Of a stretch of 64,000 nucleotides of DNA, positions 40,597-50,721 are shown piece after piece (the first letter of the stretch is position 1; every line of letters starts with the position of its first letter). Below the pieces are notes generated by a model. It saw nothing but the letters and a program-made list of their open reading frames with translations, was not told the DNA's origin and searched no databases. The position numbers and the translations under genes are program-made. Source of the DNA: Flavobacterium daemonense. GTDB lineage: Bacteria > Bacteroidota > Bacteroidia > Flavobacteriales > Flavobacteriaceae. The stretch is from the NCBI RefSeq assembly GCF_007341385.1, contig NZ_VJYD01000001.1, positions 479,147-543,146 of the forward strand, read 5' to 3'.

Positions 40597-41973
40597 TTAA
40601 TGACTCAAATTCTCAATCTCTTTCGGGTCATGTTTATGTTTAAACAGCAAAGCAAAAGCAATCGCAATTATTAAAGCATAAGCCGCAAACGACAACCAGA
40701 TCGTATGCCAGTCTTTCATTAAAATTGGATTTGTAAAAATCCCATCTGCAGAGATTGAATTTCCTTGACCTTTTACGAATTCCAACATTTTAGAGTTCGT
40801 TGTATCTGTTTGTAAAAATCCTGCTAGCTCCGTTGTATTTGCAAATGATTTTGTAAAGAAACGATCAATCGCCCAGCCCGAAGTCAAACTTCCTAGAACC
40901 GCCCCTACTCCATTAGTCATCATCATAAACAACCCTTGCGCTGAAGAACGAATTTTAGAATCGGTATTGCTTTCTACGAATAAAGAACCTGAAATATTAA
41001 AGAAATCAAATGCCATTCCGTAAACGATACAAGAAAGGATAATCATCCATAAACCGCCAATTGGATCTCCAAAAGCAAATAATCCAAAACGCAATACCCA
41101 AGCCAACATACTAATCAACATAACTTGTTTAATTCCAAAACGCTTTAAGAAAAACGGAATCGCTAATATAAATAACGTCTCAGAAACCTGAGAAATCGAC
41201 ATAATAATAGTCGAATACCTTATAACGAACGAATCTGCATATTTTGGAAAATGCTTAAATTCATCTAGAAAAACATCTCCATAAGCATTTGTCAATTGTA
41301 ATGCTCCCCCTAAAAACATAGAGAAAACAAAAAACAAAGCCATTTTGTAGTTCGTAAACAATTTAAAAGATTCTAAACCAAATGTTTCTGTCCAAGAAGC
41401 ATTTTCTTTAATCAAACGCTGTGGTTCACATTTTGGCAAAGTAAAAGCGTAAATTCCAAGAATTAAAGCTCCAATTCCGGCAATATAAAACTGATATTCA
41501 GTTGCTTTGCTTCCACTTAAATTAGTAATCCACATGGCCACAATAAAACCGATAGTCCCCCAAACACGAATTGGCGGAAAATCTTTGACAATATTTTTAT
41601 TGTTTAATTTTAATGAAGTATAAGAAATTGAGTTGCTCAATGCAATTGTTGGCATATAACAGCACATCGCCAATAACATTACAACAATAAAATTATCTGG
41701 AGTAGTAACTTGTGCAATTCCAAACAAAACTGCTGCGTAGGCAATATGCAAAAAGCCGTATAATTTTTCAGCATTTACCCATCTGTCGGCAATAATTCCG
41801 GTTAATGTAGGCATGAACAAAGAAGCAATTCCCATGGTTCCGAATACCAAACCAAATTGTGTTCCTTCCCAATTTTTGGTTCCAAACCAATAATTTCCAA
41901 TTGTAATCAGCCAAGCTCCCCACACAAAAAACTGAAGAAAGCTCATTACGATTAACCTGTTTTTAATTCCCAT
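40597..41973 (-). CDS. NHS-family nucleoside transporter (NupG-like)
   Basis: The 458-residue protein has twelve membrane segments. It starts with a conserved LIVMSFLQFFVWGAWLITIGNYWF and has PTLTGIIADRWVNAEKLYGFLH. This arrangement is that of nucleoside:H+ symporters (NupG/XapB) of the major facilitator superfamily. An extra-long loop (about 375-420) before the last helix is typical of Bacteroidota members. It imports nucleosides; the exact substrate range is not readable. Confidence 0.88.
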   Translation of the reverse strand: MGIKNRLIVMSFLQFFVWGAWLITIGNYWFGTKNWEGTQFGLVFGTMGIASLFMPTLTGIIADRWVNAEKLYGFLHIAYAAVLFGIAQVTTPDNFIVVMLLAMCCYMPTIALSNSISYTSLKLNNKNIVKDFPPIRVWGTIGFIVAMWITNLSGSKATEYQFYIAGIGALILGIYAFTLPKCEPQRLIKENASWTETFGLESFKLFTNYKMALFFVFSMFLGGALQLTNAYGDVFLDEFKHFPKYADSFVIRYSTIIMSISQVSETLFILAIPFFLKRFGIKQVMLISMLAWVLRFGLFAFGDPIGGLWMIILSCIVYGMAFDFFNISGSLFVESNTDSKIRSSAQGLFMMMTNGVGAVLGSLTSGWAIDRFFTKSFANTTELAGFLQTDTTNSKMLEFVKGQGNSISADGIFTNPILMKDWHTIWLSFAAYALIIAIAFALLFKHKHDPKEIENLSH

Positions 41974-42042
41974 ATATTGAAATTGTCTTTAAAATAAAAA
42001 TGAAGCGGTAAAACTAACATTTAAAATAATATCTGCAAAAAA

Positions 42043-42735
42043 TTAAGCCGTTTTTACAACATCATTTATCAATTCTAAAACAGCCGCAAACTGTTCCTCT
42101 TTATTTAAGTAGGAATTATCTATTTCAATTGCATCATCGGCAATCACTAAAGGAGAATCTTCACGATGTGTATCCACATAATCTCTGTCCATAACATTTT
42201 TCAAAACTTCTTCATAAGTTACATTGTCGCCTTTTTGTTGTAGTTCATCAAAACGTCTTTGCGCACGCGTCTCCGCACTAGCTGTCATAAAAATTTTAAG
42301 TTCAGCATCAGGAAAAACAACGGTCCCAATATCTCTTCCATCCATCACAATTCCTTTGTTTTTTCCCATTTCCTGCTGCTGTTCTACTAATTTCGAACGC
42401 ACTTCAGAAACTTCTGCTACTTTGCTCACAAAATTTGAAACTTCAATCGTTCTAATTTGTTTTTCAACATTTTCACCGTTTAAATACATTTCTGCAAAAC
42501 CTAAATCGGCGTTGAATTTGAATTCCAATTGAATATTAGGCAAAGCTTCAATCAAGGCCTTTTTATCAAAAGATTCATTTGTAATAAGTTTATTCTGCAT
42601 CGCAAAATAAGCAACTGCACGATACATTGCTCCCGTATCTACATAGACATATTCAAGCTCTTTTGCCAATTGTTTTGCCAAAGTACTTTTTCCTGTTGAT
42701 GAAAATCCGTCGATTGCAATTGTGATTTTTTTCAA
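42043..42735 (-). CDS. cmk: Cytidylate kinase
   Basis: The 230-residue protein phosphorylates CMP/dCMP with ATP. The P-loop is GFSSTGKST (10-18), followed by YVDTGAMYRAVAY. The DGRDIGTVVFP segment (about 132-142) holds the catalytic region, and RRFDEL supplies arginines. The start is a TTG. The family partner in this lineage is porQ, two genes upstream. Candidate -7 box TACATTTG at 42869-42862 (minus strand). Confidence 0.95.
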   Translation of the reverse strand: MKKITIAIDGFSSTGKSTLAKQLAKELEYVYVDTGAMYRAVAYFAMQNKLITNESFDKKALIEALPNIQLEFKFNADLGFAEMYLNGENVEKQIRTIEVSNFVSKVAEVSEVRSKLVEQQQEMGKNKGIVMDGRDIGTVVFPDAELKIFMTASAETRAQRRFDELQQKGDNVTYEEVLKNVMDRDYVDTHREDSPLVIADDAIEIDNSYLNKEEQFAAVLELINDVVKTA

Positions 42736-42937
42736 TTTTATATTTTTAAATTTTTATTATTTTGGTTTCTGCGAAACAGCATTTTGAAAATCAGATATTT
42801 AATTTACAAGGCTTGAGTATCCTCAAGTTCCACATAAACGACCGACTGATTTTTCGCCCTGCAAATGTAACCATCTTTCTTCTTTTTCGGAAGTTTAATA
42901 AGAGATATGAGTCTGTTTAATGATATAAGTTTTAAAC

Positions 42938-42990
42938 AAAAAAAAACTTTTCATCATCGAAAATCACTAATCTCGATCATAAAAAGTTTT
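42938..42990 (-). terminator. Imperfect hairpin after the 43021 gene
   Basis: AAAACTTTT and AAAAGTTTT arms with an inner partly paired stem (ATGATCGA/TCGATGATG) are followed by a T run on the minus strand. Likely end of the 43626-43021 transcript. The remainder of the gap to cmk (42736-42937) holds only the cmk leader. Confidence 0.55.
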
Positions 42991-43020
42991 AAACTTTTGA
43001 TTTTATTTTATTGCTGATTC

Positions 43021-43626
43021 TTAATAGTAAATATCCATTAGGATATTTGTTTTAGAATTATCAATCAACTTTTGAATTCTTTTAAAAAATTCTTCGTTTA
43101 CCATCGGACAACCGTGGCTGTTGCTGATATAATAATCCTGTTCTTCTAAAGGAACTGCAGAATAGGCGTGCAATACAATAGCACGTTCTAAGGCTTTATT
43201 ATTAGTCTCATCCAAACCTGCCAATCTATATGCTTTTCCAAAAATTCCTTTATAAGTTTTTCCAATTGCATATCTGCCAAGTGCAGTGCAATTAGAATTT
43301 GGCAGATTGCTAAACTTCAACATACCTCTAATCCCTGTTTCAGAACCAGAACCGTGAGCTACAAGCCCCTGGTCTATAACTTCGTTCTTTTCTAAATCAT
43401 ATACAAAAAAGCGATTTTTTCCTGAAGGAACTTTCATATCAATCAAAAATGCAATTTTTGGATTGTATTTATGGTCTTGATTGATCAAGTTTTTGATGTC
43501 TGTTATTCTGCTGTTGATTCTTTCGATCTCGACATTGGTTATCGTAGATTCATCTTCATTAAAAAAGTGTTTAGCTCCCGTAAAAACACTTACAGTCATG
43601 AACAAAAATAAAGTAAATATTTTCAT
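43021..43626 (-). CDS. Murein L,D-transpeptidase catalytic-domain protein
   Basis: The 201-residue protein has a signal peptide (MKIFTLFLFMTVSVFTG). The YkuD-type catalytic domain has the H-x-SHGCPM motif at 170-175 with Cys173 as nucleophile and His153 (LHAYSA) as partner. The FLIDMKVPSGKNRFFVYDL start of the domain fits the YkuD_2 group. It probably crosslinks peptidoglycan or attaches proteins to it. It is four bases from porQ and may be co-transcribed with it. Confidence 0.88.
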   Translation of the reverse strand: MKIFTLFLFMTVSVFTGAKHFFNEDESTITNVEIERINSRITDIKNLINQDHKYNPKIAFLIDMKVPSGKNRFFVYDLEKNEVIDQGLVAHGSGSETGIRGMLKFSNLPNSNCTALGRYAIGKTYKGIFGKAYRLAGLDETNNKALERAIVLHAYSAVPLEEQDYYISNSHGCPMVNEEFFKRIQKLIDNSKTNILMDIYY

Positions 43627-43630
43627 ATTA

Positions 43631-44650
43631 TTACTGAAAATTTAAAGTTAAACCAAAAAGACTTGTATTAGCCGCCAATGTATACCTTGAATAAGAATAG
43701 TTAAATTTTAATTTATTCATTCTTAAGCCAAATCCTAATGAAACTCCCGAAAAATTGCGTTGTTCATCAATTCGCAATTCTTCGCCTCTTCTAAAATTAT
43801 ATCCTAAACGCAAATTAAATGCTCTTTGTGGAAAAAGCTCCACACCAAAAACGACGTGTCTTAAAGCATTATTTGCAAACGAGATCTTCTCGTTGGTTGT
43901 TGATCCATCAATATTGGTTTCTCCACGAACGGGGTTCGAAAAAGATATGTTCCACTGTTGCAAATTTTCTAGCGACAAATGCCAACGAAGCGGTACATGC
44001 TCTAATTCTTGTGAGACACCAGCAATAATTTCAAAGGGCAAATTCTCCTTTATTCCTGAGTAAGTTGTAAATTGGGTTCCAATATTACGAAATACTAGGG
44101 CCAAATTTACATTATTTTTTTGAATTTCATACATAATTCCCACATCAATTGCTCCACCAATAGAATTATAACTTTCTAGAGTCGAAGTTATTAGCTTTCC
44201 ATTTACTCCAATATGAACATCTGTATAAGGAATATTATATGCGTATCCTAGCGTAAGAGCACCTTCACTCCCTGTAAAATCTGATGTTGATTGACCATTT
44301 TCATCATAACCTTCAAAACTTCCATAATTGACGTAACTCACACCTGCGTAGAAAGTTTGAACGTGCCTGTCATATGTATAAGCGTATGAAGCAGTTCCAT
44401 AAGAAGCTTCTCCGTAATAGCTGCCATAATTTATAGCAAGATGATTATCCATATCTTCATTTAATACTGCTGGGTTAAACATCACCTGATTCACATCATC
44501 ATCATAAATCGTAATATTTTTTCCTCCTAACGCCGCCTGCCTTGGCGAAGACGTCAAATTCAGAAATTGATAGGTGTAGCGCCCTCCAACTTGCCCGAAA
44601 GAAATCGAGCAGATCAACAACATTAAAAATGAAACAAATCGTTTGAACAT
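43631..44650 (-). CDS. porQ: Type IX secretion system protein PorQ
   Basis: The 339-residue protein has a signal peptide (ending SFGQ) and a beta-barrel built of alternating aromatic strands, ending in an aromatic C-terminal strand (LFGLTLNFQ). The pattern GGRYTYQFLNLTSSPRQAALGG is typical of PorQ. PorQ helps anchor or attach type IX cargo at the outer membrane. Its neighbourhood with cmk is found across Bacteroidota. Confidence 0.9.
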   Translation of the reverse strand: MFKRFVSFLMLLICSISFGQVGGRYTYQFLNLTSSPRQAALGGKNITIYDDDVNQVMFNPAVLNEDMDNHLAINYGSYYGEASYGTASYAYTYDRHVQTFYAGVSYVNYGSFEGYDENGQSTSDFTGSEGALTLGYAYNIPYTDVHIGVNGKLITSTLESYNSIGGAIDVGIMYEIQKNNVNLALVFRNIGTQFTTYSGIKENLPFEIIAGVSQELEHVPLRWHLSLENLQQWNISFSNPVRGETNIDGSTTNEKISFANNALRHVVFGVELFPQRAFNLRLGYNFRRGEELRIDEQRNFSGVSLGFGLRMNKLKFNYSYSRYTLAANTSLFGLTLNFQ

Positions 44651-44786
44651 GCTTTTGGGGCGATTCCTATATGGGAATAACGCAAATACAAATATAAAAT
44701 TATATAACGTAAAAAATAATTTTTATAATTATCTAGCAATCAACCTTTATGCCATTATTTTTTACTTTGTAAAATATGTTTATGCA

Positions 44787-44826
44787 TAAAAAAAATCCCA
44801 AATTCCGTTTGGAATATGGGATTTTA
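44787..44826 (-). terminator. Terminator after lon
   Basis: A long stem AAATCCCA-ATTCC / GGAAT-TGGGATTT with a GTTT loop is followed by T residues on the minus strand. It lies 30 bases after the lon stop codon. Confidence 0.85.
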
Positions 44827-44853
44827 AAATATCTGAAATTTTTAACCTAAAGT

Positions 44854-47307
44854 TTATTTAAGTTGTTTAGCGTTTTTAACGTTTTGATCTGTAAGTGCCA
44901 AAGCCAAAACTTCACTCATTTCTTTCACATAATGAAACGTAAGGCCTTCTAAATATTCAGCTTTAATTTCATCAATGTCGCTTTTATTTTCATGGCATAA
45001 AATAATTTCTTTGATGCCAGCTCTTTTTGCAGCTAGGATTTTCTCTTTAATTCCGCCTACTGGCAAAACTTTTCCACGTAAAGTGATTTCCCCAGTCATT
45101 GCAAGACTCTTTTTAACCTTCTTTTGAGTCAATAAAGAAACCAAAGAAGTAAGCATTGCAATACCAGCACTTGGTCCATCTTTTGGAGTCGCCCCTTCTG
45201 GAACGTGCAAATGAATATTATATTTTTGAAAAAGCTCAATTGGCAAACCAAGTTTTTCAGCATTAGCTTTAATGTATTCAAGTGCAATCGTTGCTGATTC
45301 TTTCATGACATTTCCAAGATTTCCTGTAATTGTCAACGAACCTTTTCCTTCAGAAATTAAAGATTCTATGAATAAAATATCGCCACCAACACTTGTCCAA
45401 GCTAAACCTGTAACAACACCGGCAACATCATTGTTTTCGTATTTATCGCGCTCTAATCTTGGCACGCCAAGAACATTTATGATATCTTCGTCAGTAACTT
45501 TTTTATTGTACTCCTCTTCCATCGCAACAGATTTTGCTGCATTACGAATTACTTGAGCGATTTTATTTTCTAAATTACGAACTCCAGATTCTCTAGTATA
45601 ACCTTCAACGATTTTTTCTAATTGTTTTTTACCAATTGTCAAATCTTTTGAAGTTAATCCATGAGCTTCTAATTGTTTTGGAAAAAGATGTCTTTTTGCG
45701 ATTTCAACTTTTTCCTCAATAGTATAACCTGACATTTTGATCACTTCCATTCTGTCACGCAATGCTGGCTGAATTGTCGCCATATTGTTTGACGTTGCAA
45801 TGAACATCACCTTAGACAAATCATAACCCATTTCTAGGAAATTATCATAAAAAGCACTGTTTTGCTCTGGATCTAAAACTTCTAATAACGCTGAAGAAGG
45901 ATCACCGCTGTTGCCACTAGACAATTTGTCGATTTCATCCAAAATAAAAACAGGGTTTGAAGTTCCAGCTTTTTTCAAGCTTTGAATAATTCTTCCTGGC
46001 ATTGCTCCAATATATGTTTTTCTGTGTCCACGAATTTCCGCTTCATCACGCAAACCGCCTAATGAAATACGAACATATTCACGCCCTAGAGCTTCAGCCA
46101 CAGAACGACCAATAGATGTTTTACCAACTCCCGGAGGCCCTGTCAAACATATAATTGGTGATTTCATATCATTTCGCAATTTTAGAACTGCCAAATGTTC
46201 AATCATTCTTTTCTTAACTTCATCAAGACCAAAATGATCTTTATCTAATATTTTTTGAGCGTGTTTCAAATCGAATTTATCTTTAGAATATTCACCCCAA
46301 GGCAATTCTAAAAACAATTCTAAATAGTTGCGCTGGATTCCGAAATCTGGTGACTGCGGATTCATACGACGCATTTTAGATAATTCTTTTTCGAAATGTT
46401 TCTGCGTTTTTTCGTCCCATTTTTTGGTTTTCGCTTTCTGGCCCATTTCGTCCATTTCCTCTTCCTGCGAAACGCCACCCAATTCTTCCTGAATGGTTTT
46501 CATTTGCTGATGAAGGAAATATTCACGCTGTTGCTGATCTAAATCAAAACGAACTTTTGACTGAATATCATTCTTCAATTCTAATTTTTGAAGTTCAACA
46601 TTCATGTAACGCAACGTTTCTAAAGCACGTTCTTTCAATCCGTTTATCGATAAAAGGCCTTGTTTTTCTTTTACAGATAAATTCATGTTTGAAGAAACAA
46701 AATTGATCAAAAACGATTGGCTTTCAATGTTTTTAATTGCAAATGTCGCTTCAGATGGAATATTCGGGCTCTCTTTAATAATTTGGATAGCCAATTCTTT
46801 AACAGAATCTAAAATAGCCGTAAATTCAGTATCGTTCTCTGTTGGGCGTTCTTCTACAACTTCTTTAATTGTTGCTGTTATATATGGTTCTTCTGAAACA
46901 ACTTCGTTGATTTCAAAGCGCTTTTTCCCCTGTAAAATAACCGTAACATTTCCGTCAGGCATTTTTAAAACGCGAAGAATTCTGGCTACGGTTCCAATTT
47001 TATGAATATCATCTTTACACGGATCTTCGTCTTCTTCATTAATTTGAGAAACAACTCCAATAATTTTTCCGCCGGCATTTGCATCATTAATCAATTTAAT
47101 AGACTTGTCTCTTCCTGCTGAAATAGGAATTACAACACCTGGAAATAGAACAGTATTACGCAAAGGTAAAATTGGCAGAGAAACAGGAAGTTCCTCATTG
47201 TTCATTTCCTCTTCGTCTTCTGGAGTTAATAAAGGAATTAATTCTGCTTCTGAATCAAATTCCTGAAGTGACAGATTGTCAATAGTGAGTATTTTATGAT
47301 TTGACAT
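44854..47307 (-). CDS. lon: ATP-dependent protease Lon (La)
   Basis: The 817-residue protein has the N-terminal substrate-binding domain (PILPLRNTVLFPGVVIPI near residue 45). The AAA+ domain has Walker A GPPGVGKTS. The C-terminal protease domain has the Ser in DGPSAGIAM and the catalytic Lys region GGIKEKILAAKRAG. It degrades damaged and regulatory proteins. A -7 box TACTTTTG (47361-47354, minus strand) lies upstream; no HrcA-type element was found. Length is normal for the family. Confidence 0.97.
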   Translation of the reverse strand: MSNHKILTIDNLSLQEFDSEAELIPLLTPEDEEEMNNEELPVSLPILPLRNTVLFPGVVIPISAGRDKSIKLINDANAGGKIIGVVSQINEEDEDPCKDDIHKIGTVARILRVLKMPDGNVTVILQGKKRFEINEVVSEEPYITATIKEVVEERPTENDTEFTAILDSVKELAIQIIKESPNIPSEATFAIKNIESQSFLINFVSSNMNLSVKEKQGLLSINGLKERALETLRYMNVELQKLELKNDIQSKVRFDLDQQQREYFLHQQMKTIQEELGGVSQEEEMDEMGQKAKTKKWDEKTQKHFEKELSKMRRMNPQSPDFGIQRNYLELFLELPWGEYSKDKFDLKHAQKILDKDHFGLDEVKKRMIEHLAVLKLRNDMKSPIICLTGPPGVGKTSIGRSVAEALGREYVRISLGGLRDEAEIRGHRKTYIGAMPGRIIQSLKKAGTSNPVFILDEIDKLSSGNSGDPSSALLEVLDPEQNSAFYDNFLEMGYDLSKVMFIATSNNMATIQPALRDRMEVIKMSGYTIEEKVEIAKRHLFPKQLEAHGLTSKDLTIGKKQLEKIVEGYTRESGVRNLENKIAQVIRNAAKSVAMEEEYNKKVTDEDIINVLGVPRLERDKYENNDVAGVVTGLAWTSVGGDILFIESLISEGKGSLTITGNLGNVMKESATIALEYIKANAEKLGLPIELFQKYNIHLHVPEGATPKDGPSAGIAMLTSLVSLLTQKKVKKSLAMTGEITLRGKVLPVGGIKEKILAAKRAGIKEIILCHENKSDIDEIKAEYLEGLTFHYVKEMSEVLALALTDQNVKNAKQLK

Positions 47308-47506
47308 AATAATATTTAAGTCGTTTTGTCATTAAAAGTTTTAATACTGTCTACAAAAGTAACATTCCTTTAACCAGTTTTTAGTAAAATTTTGCTAAAT
47401 GTGATCGTTACAAGACAGGGCATAAAAATAGACAATCATTGTGCCAAAAGCAAAAAAGACAAATTTTCAAATAAAATCGTTTTAATTATAAGGCAAAATC
47501 AAAAAA

Positions 47507-47531
47507 GCCTGAAATAAGTTTCAGGCCATTT
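47507..47531. terminator. Terminator GCCTGAAA/TTTCAGGC
   Basis: An 8-bp stem with a four-base loop has T residues on the minus strand (and AAAAAA before the stem). It ends the 48184-47558 transcript, 30 bases after its stop codon. Confidence 0.8.
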
Positions 47532-47557
47532 AATTGTAATTTTTATCATTACAACAC

Positions 47558-48184
47558 CTATTGCATTTTAATTCTTATTGCATCATAACTATTTGAATGA
47601 ACACCGATTAATCCATAAACAGTTTCGCCTTTTTTTATGGTTTTCCCATTAATCTCATATTGCATTAAATCATTTTTGAAATTATGATTTGCATCTCCCG
47701 CAGCAATCATATTTCCTGCTGCTAATCCTGGTCCAGCAATTAATCCTATCGGAAATGAACTGCTTGGCTTAGTTTCTGTATAGCCATTATTTGTACTTGT
47801 TGTGCTTCCAGAATAAATTTGAATTGGAGACAACAATAAATACCACAAATAAGAAGCTGGACTCTGTTTAAGAGTTTTATAAAATTTTTCAGTTTCAATC
47901 AAACTTAACTGATTGCCATTTTCATAAAAAAGCCTAAAATCTTGCCCAAAAACAACATCATTTTCTGAGTTATTGCTAATTTTTACAGCAATTAGCTTTA
48001 CATCATTTTTAGTTTCTTTCTTTTTGTATTTTTTAAACAACAAATCGTATTTATATTCTAATGCAATATTGTTGTCAATACTTTTAGAAGAATAATTTAT
48101 TGCTGTTGGGTTTATCTTTTTATATCCTGATGCACAACTATTTAAAAGCACAGTTAATAATAAAAGAAGAGTAATTCTGGTCAT
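47558..48184 (-). CDS. Lipoprotein of unknown function
   Basis: The 208-residue protein has a lipobox (VLLNSC, Cys17). The mature domain is beta-rich with an internal hydrophobic stretch (about 105-118, SYLWYLLLSPIQI) and a Gly/Ala-rich segment (IGLIAGPGLAAGNMIAAGD). It is not recognised. The hydrophobic stretch might be a second membrane contact. Confidence 0.7.
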   Translation of the reverse strand: MTRITLLLLLTVLLNSCASGYKKINPTAINYSSKSIDNNIALEYKYDLLFKKYKKKETKNDVKLIAVKISNNSENDVVFGQDFRLFYENGNQLSLIETEKFYKTLKQSPASYLWYLLLSPIQIYSGSTTSTNNGYTETKPSSSFPIGLIAGPGLAAGNMIAAGDANHNFKNDLMQYEINGKTIKKGETVYGLIGVHSNSYDAIRIKMQ

Positions 48185-48426
48185 TTTTTGTGTTTTGTTT
48201 TTTGGTTAAAATTTTTATTTTTTTTTTGCCAAATATATAGTATAAAATAAATTTCCTGCCTTTAAGTTGTTAAAAAAAATATAAAATAGTAAACAATTAT
48301 TAAAAAATGATTCAATATCAATCAATTAAGATCTTTAAAAAATATGTATTTTTAATAATCCAACTTTTAGAAATTATTACAAATCCACCTATTCAAAAAA
48401 AAAATAAAATTATTTTTTTCAAAACT

Positions 48427-48451
48427 GTAACAAATCAAAAAAAGCAAAGTC
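48427..48451 (+). promoter_or_regulatory. Candidate ECF-type promoter of the sigma operon
   Basis: GTAACA (48427-48432), a 16-base spacer and GTC (48449-48451) resemble the -35/-10 elements of ECF sigma factors. It lies about 25 bases before the TTG start. This would allow the sigma factor encoded here to drive its own operon. The rest of 48185-48476 is AT-rich with nothing else visible. Confidence 0.4.
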
Positions 48452-48476
48452 ATTGTAAAAAACTAGCAACCATTAC

Positions 48477-49031
48477 TTGAGTATAACTAACCAAAATATC
48501 GAAGAATTAATCGCGCTTTGTAAAGAGAATAATCAAAAAGCCCAATTTGAAATTTACAACCGTTACAGTAAAGCCATGTACAATGTGGCGTATCGTATTG
48601 TAAAAGACGAACATTTTGCACAAGACGTCATGCAGGAAGGATTTTTGAAGGCATTTACAAAAATAAACGACTACAAACAAGAAGTTGCTTTTGGCGCGTG
48701 GCTGAAGAAAATTGTAATCAATTACAGTATTGATTTTTATAAAAAGAATAATGCTTTTCAGGTCGAAGATCTAAGCAAAACGCTTTATAAAATTGAAGGC
48801 AGTGATGATTTTTATTCTGAAACCATTGATTTTAACACTTTAAAAGTAAAACAAGTTTTAGATACTATTTTAAGTCTAAAAGACAGCTACCGGATGGTTC
48901 TGACACTTTTTTACATTGAAGGTTACGATCAAGAAGAAATAAGCGAAATTTTGAAAATTAGTTATCAAAACTGCCGAACTACACTTAGCAGAGCAAAAGA
49001 AAGTTTGCGAAAAAAATTAGAGGAGATATGA
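48477..49031 (+). CDS. ECF-type RNA polymerase sigma factor
   Basis: The 184-residue protein has sigma region 2 (NRYSKAMYNVAYRIVKDEHFAQDVMQEGFLKAF, about 28-60) and region 4 (LKDSYRMVLTLFYIEGYDQEEISEILKIS, about 132-160, helix-turn-helix). It is read from a TTG start because no ATG lies nearby. It begins a four-gene operon with a membrane protein and two surface-type proteins, and probably controls those genes. Confidence 0.92.
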   Translation: MSITNQNIEELIALCKENNQKAQFEIYNRYSKAMYNVAYRIVKDEHFAQDVMQEGFLKAFTKINDYKQEVAFGAWLKKIVINYSIDFYKKNNAFQVEDLSKTLYKIEGSDDFYSETIDFNTLKVKQVLDTILSLKDSYRMVLTLFYIEGYDQEEISEILKISYQNCRTTLSRAKESLRKKLEEI

Positions 49032-49119
49032 AATCATCAACAATAAAAAATTTGTGCAAACAAATACCAATAAAAAAGATGATAACATATATCACAACTA
49101 AAAAATAAAATCAGGATAT

Positions 49120-49656
49120 ATGAAAAAGGAAAATGACAATTTAGATCAATTATTCAACAAATTTGAAAACCAATGGGATGTTCAGGAATTAAATCCGGAT
49201 CATCAGGACGTTTTTTTAAATAAACTGAACGGAAAGAAACCAAAAAAGAAAAATTACTGGTTTGCAGCTTCGATTGCGGCTTCGATCGCATTGATGCTTG
49301 GAATTTCAGTTTTTTATCAAAATGAAAAACCAAAAGAGTTCAAATTTGCATCTAAAGAAACGCAACGTACTGATTCTATTTTCAATATTCTAATTGATAA
49401 TGAACTTGTTAAACTCAAAGAAAAAAGTTCGCCAGAAAATGAGCAAATCATAAATGATGCATTAAAACAAATGAAAGTTTTTGATGCCGATTATCAAAAA
49501 ATCATTAACGAGCTGCAAAAAAATGGCGAAAACAAACAAATTATTTATGCCATGATAAGCAATCTGCAAACCAGAATATCTTTTTTGCAGACGGTTTTGA
49601 AAAGAATTGAAGAAAACGAAAATTTAAAAAACACAAGCCATGAAAAAACATTATAA
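49120..49656 (+). CDS. Membrane protein, probable anti-sigma partner
   Basis: The 178-residue protein has a short cytoplasmic part (1-45), one membrane segment (about 47-64, FAASIAASIALMLGISVFY) and a long helical extracytoplasmic region. The topology and position directly after an ECF sigma gene are those of anti-sigma factors; the cytoplasmic part is too short to recognise a ZAS motif. It ends 17 bases inside the next gene (start 49640). Confidence 0.65.
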   Translation: MKKENDNLDQLFNKFENQWDVQELNPDHQDVFLNKLNGKKPKKKNYWFAASIAASIALMLGISVFYQNEKPKEFKFASKETQRTDSIFNILIDNELVKLKEKSSPENEQIINDALKQMKVFDADYQKIINELQKNGENKQIIYAMISNLQTRISFLQTVLKRIEENENLKNTSHEKTL

Positions 49657-50701
49657 AATAGTATTTCTTTTCATTTTAATTCCGTTTTTGGGATTTTCAA
49701 ATGATGATACAAATATTTCAAAACAAAAAAACATCAAAAAAACGTATATTGTTAATTCGAATGCAGGAATTGATATTGACAACAAATACGGAAATATTTC
49801 AATATCGACTTGGGATGAAGATAAAGTTGATCTTGATATCACAATAAAAGTGACAGGAAACAATGAAAATTGGGTAAACGAAAAACTAAACACCATTGAT
49901 GTTGATATTGAAGCATTAAAATCAATGGTTACCGCTGTTACAAAAATTGGAAATTCAACCAACAAAGGAAGAGGCAGCAGTAATAGTTTCGAAATCAATT
50001 ATGTAGTAAAAATTCCAAAAAACGGAACCGTAAAATTGATGAATAAATACGGAAACATTACGACGCTTGCTTTAGAAGGTGCAACAGATATAAGCTGTAA
50101 ATACGGTAAAGTAACGCTTGGGAAATTAAATAACCAGACCAATAGAATAAATATCGAATATTGCTCCAATTCATCAATTGATTATATTAAAAACGGACTA
50201 ATTGAAGCTCGCTATTCTGGCTTAAAAGTCAACGATTCTGGGAATTTAAACTTTGATACAAATTATACTGATTTAGTCATTTCTGATGCTCAAAATATTA
50301 AGTACGACTGTAGCTACGGAAATCTGAAATTTCAGAAAGTGAATTCCTGCAATGGTACAGGAAATTATCTTACAGTTTCTGTTGCTGAAGTTTCAAACAA
50401 CTTAAATATTGATACAAATTACAGCAAAGTCAACATTGGCACTTTGACCGAAAAAGCAAAAAATGTCAATATAAATTCGGGTTACACAGATGTTACAGTG
50501 GGCTACAATTACAATTACGCTTTTGATTTTGACATTAATACAAAATACGCAAACATTAAAAATGGCGATGATTTAGAAATCAATGTAAATGAAACCAAAA
50601 ACAGCTCAAAAAGCATAAGTGGTTTTCATAAAAAGAAAGGTCAGAATAAGGTAATAATTAATTCAACTTACGGAAACGTATCATTAATCAAAAAACAATA
50701 A
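49640..50701 (+). CDS. Secreted beta-helix-like protein (DUF4097-type)
   Basis: The 353-residue protein has a signal peptide (MKKHYKIVFLFILIPFLGFS). Repeated short strands of the type (I/V)xNKYGN(I/V)(S/T) and KYGKVTL, YSGLKV, SYGNLKF recur about every 20-35 residues. This fits the DUF4097-like adhesin fold of right-handed parallel beta-helix proteins. The overlap with the preceding gene suggests co-translation. It may be the output or sensor of the sigma system. Confidence 0.75.
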   Translation: MKKHYKIVFLFILIPFLGFSNDDTNISKQKNIKKTYIVNSNAGIDIDNKYGNISISTWDEDKVDLDITIKVTGNNENWVNEKLNTIDVDIEALKSMVTAVTKIGNSTNKGRGSSNSFEINYVVKIPKNGTVKLMNKYGNITTLALEGATDISCKYGKVTLGKLNNQTNRINIEYCSNSSIDYIKNGLIEARYSGLKVNDSGNLNFDTNYTDLVISDAQNIKYDCSYGNLKFQKVNSCNGTGNYLTVSVAEVSNNLNIDTNYSKVNIGTLTEKAKNVNINSGYTDVTVGYNYNYAFDFDINTKYANIKNGDDLEINVNETKNSSKSISGFHKKKGQNKVIINSTYGNVSLIKKQ

Positions 50702-50721
50702 TTTTAAACTAACAAAAAACC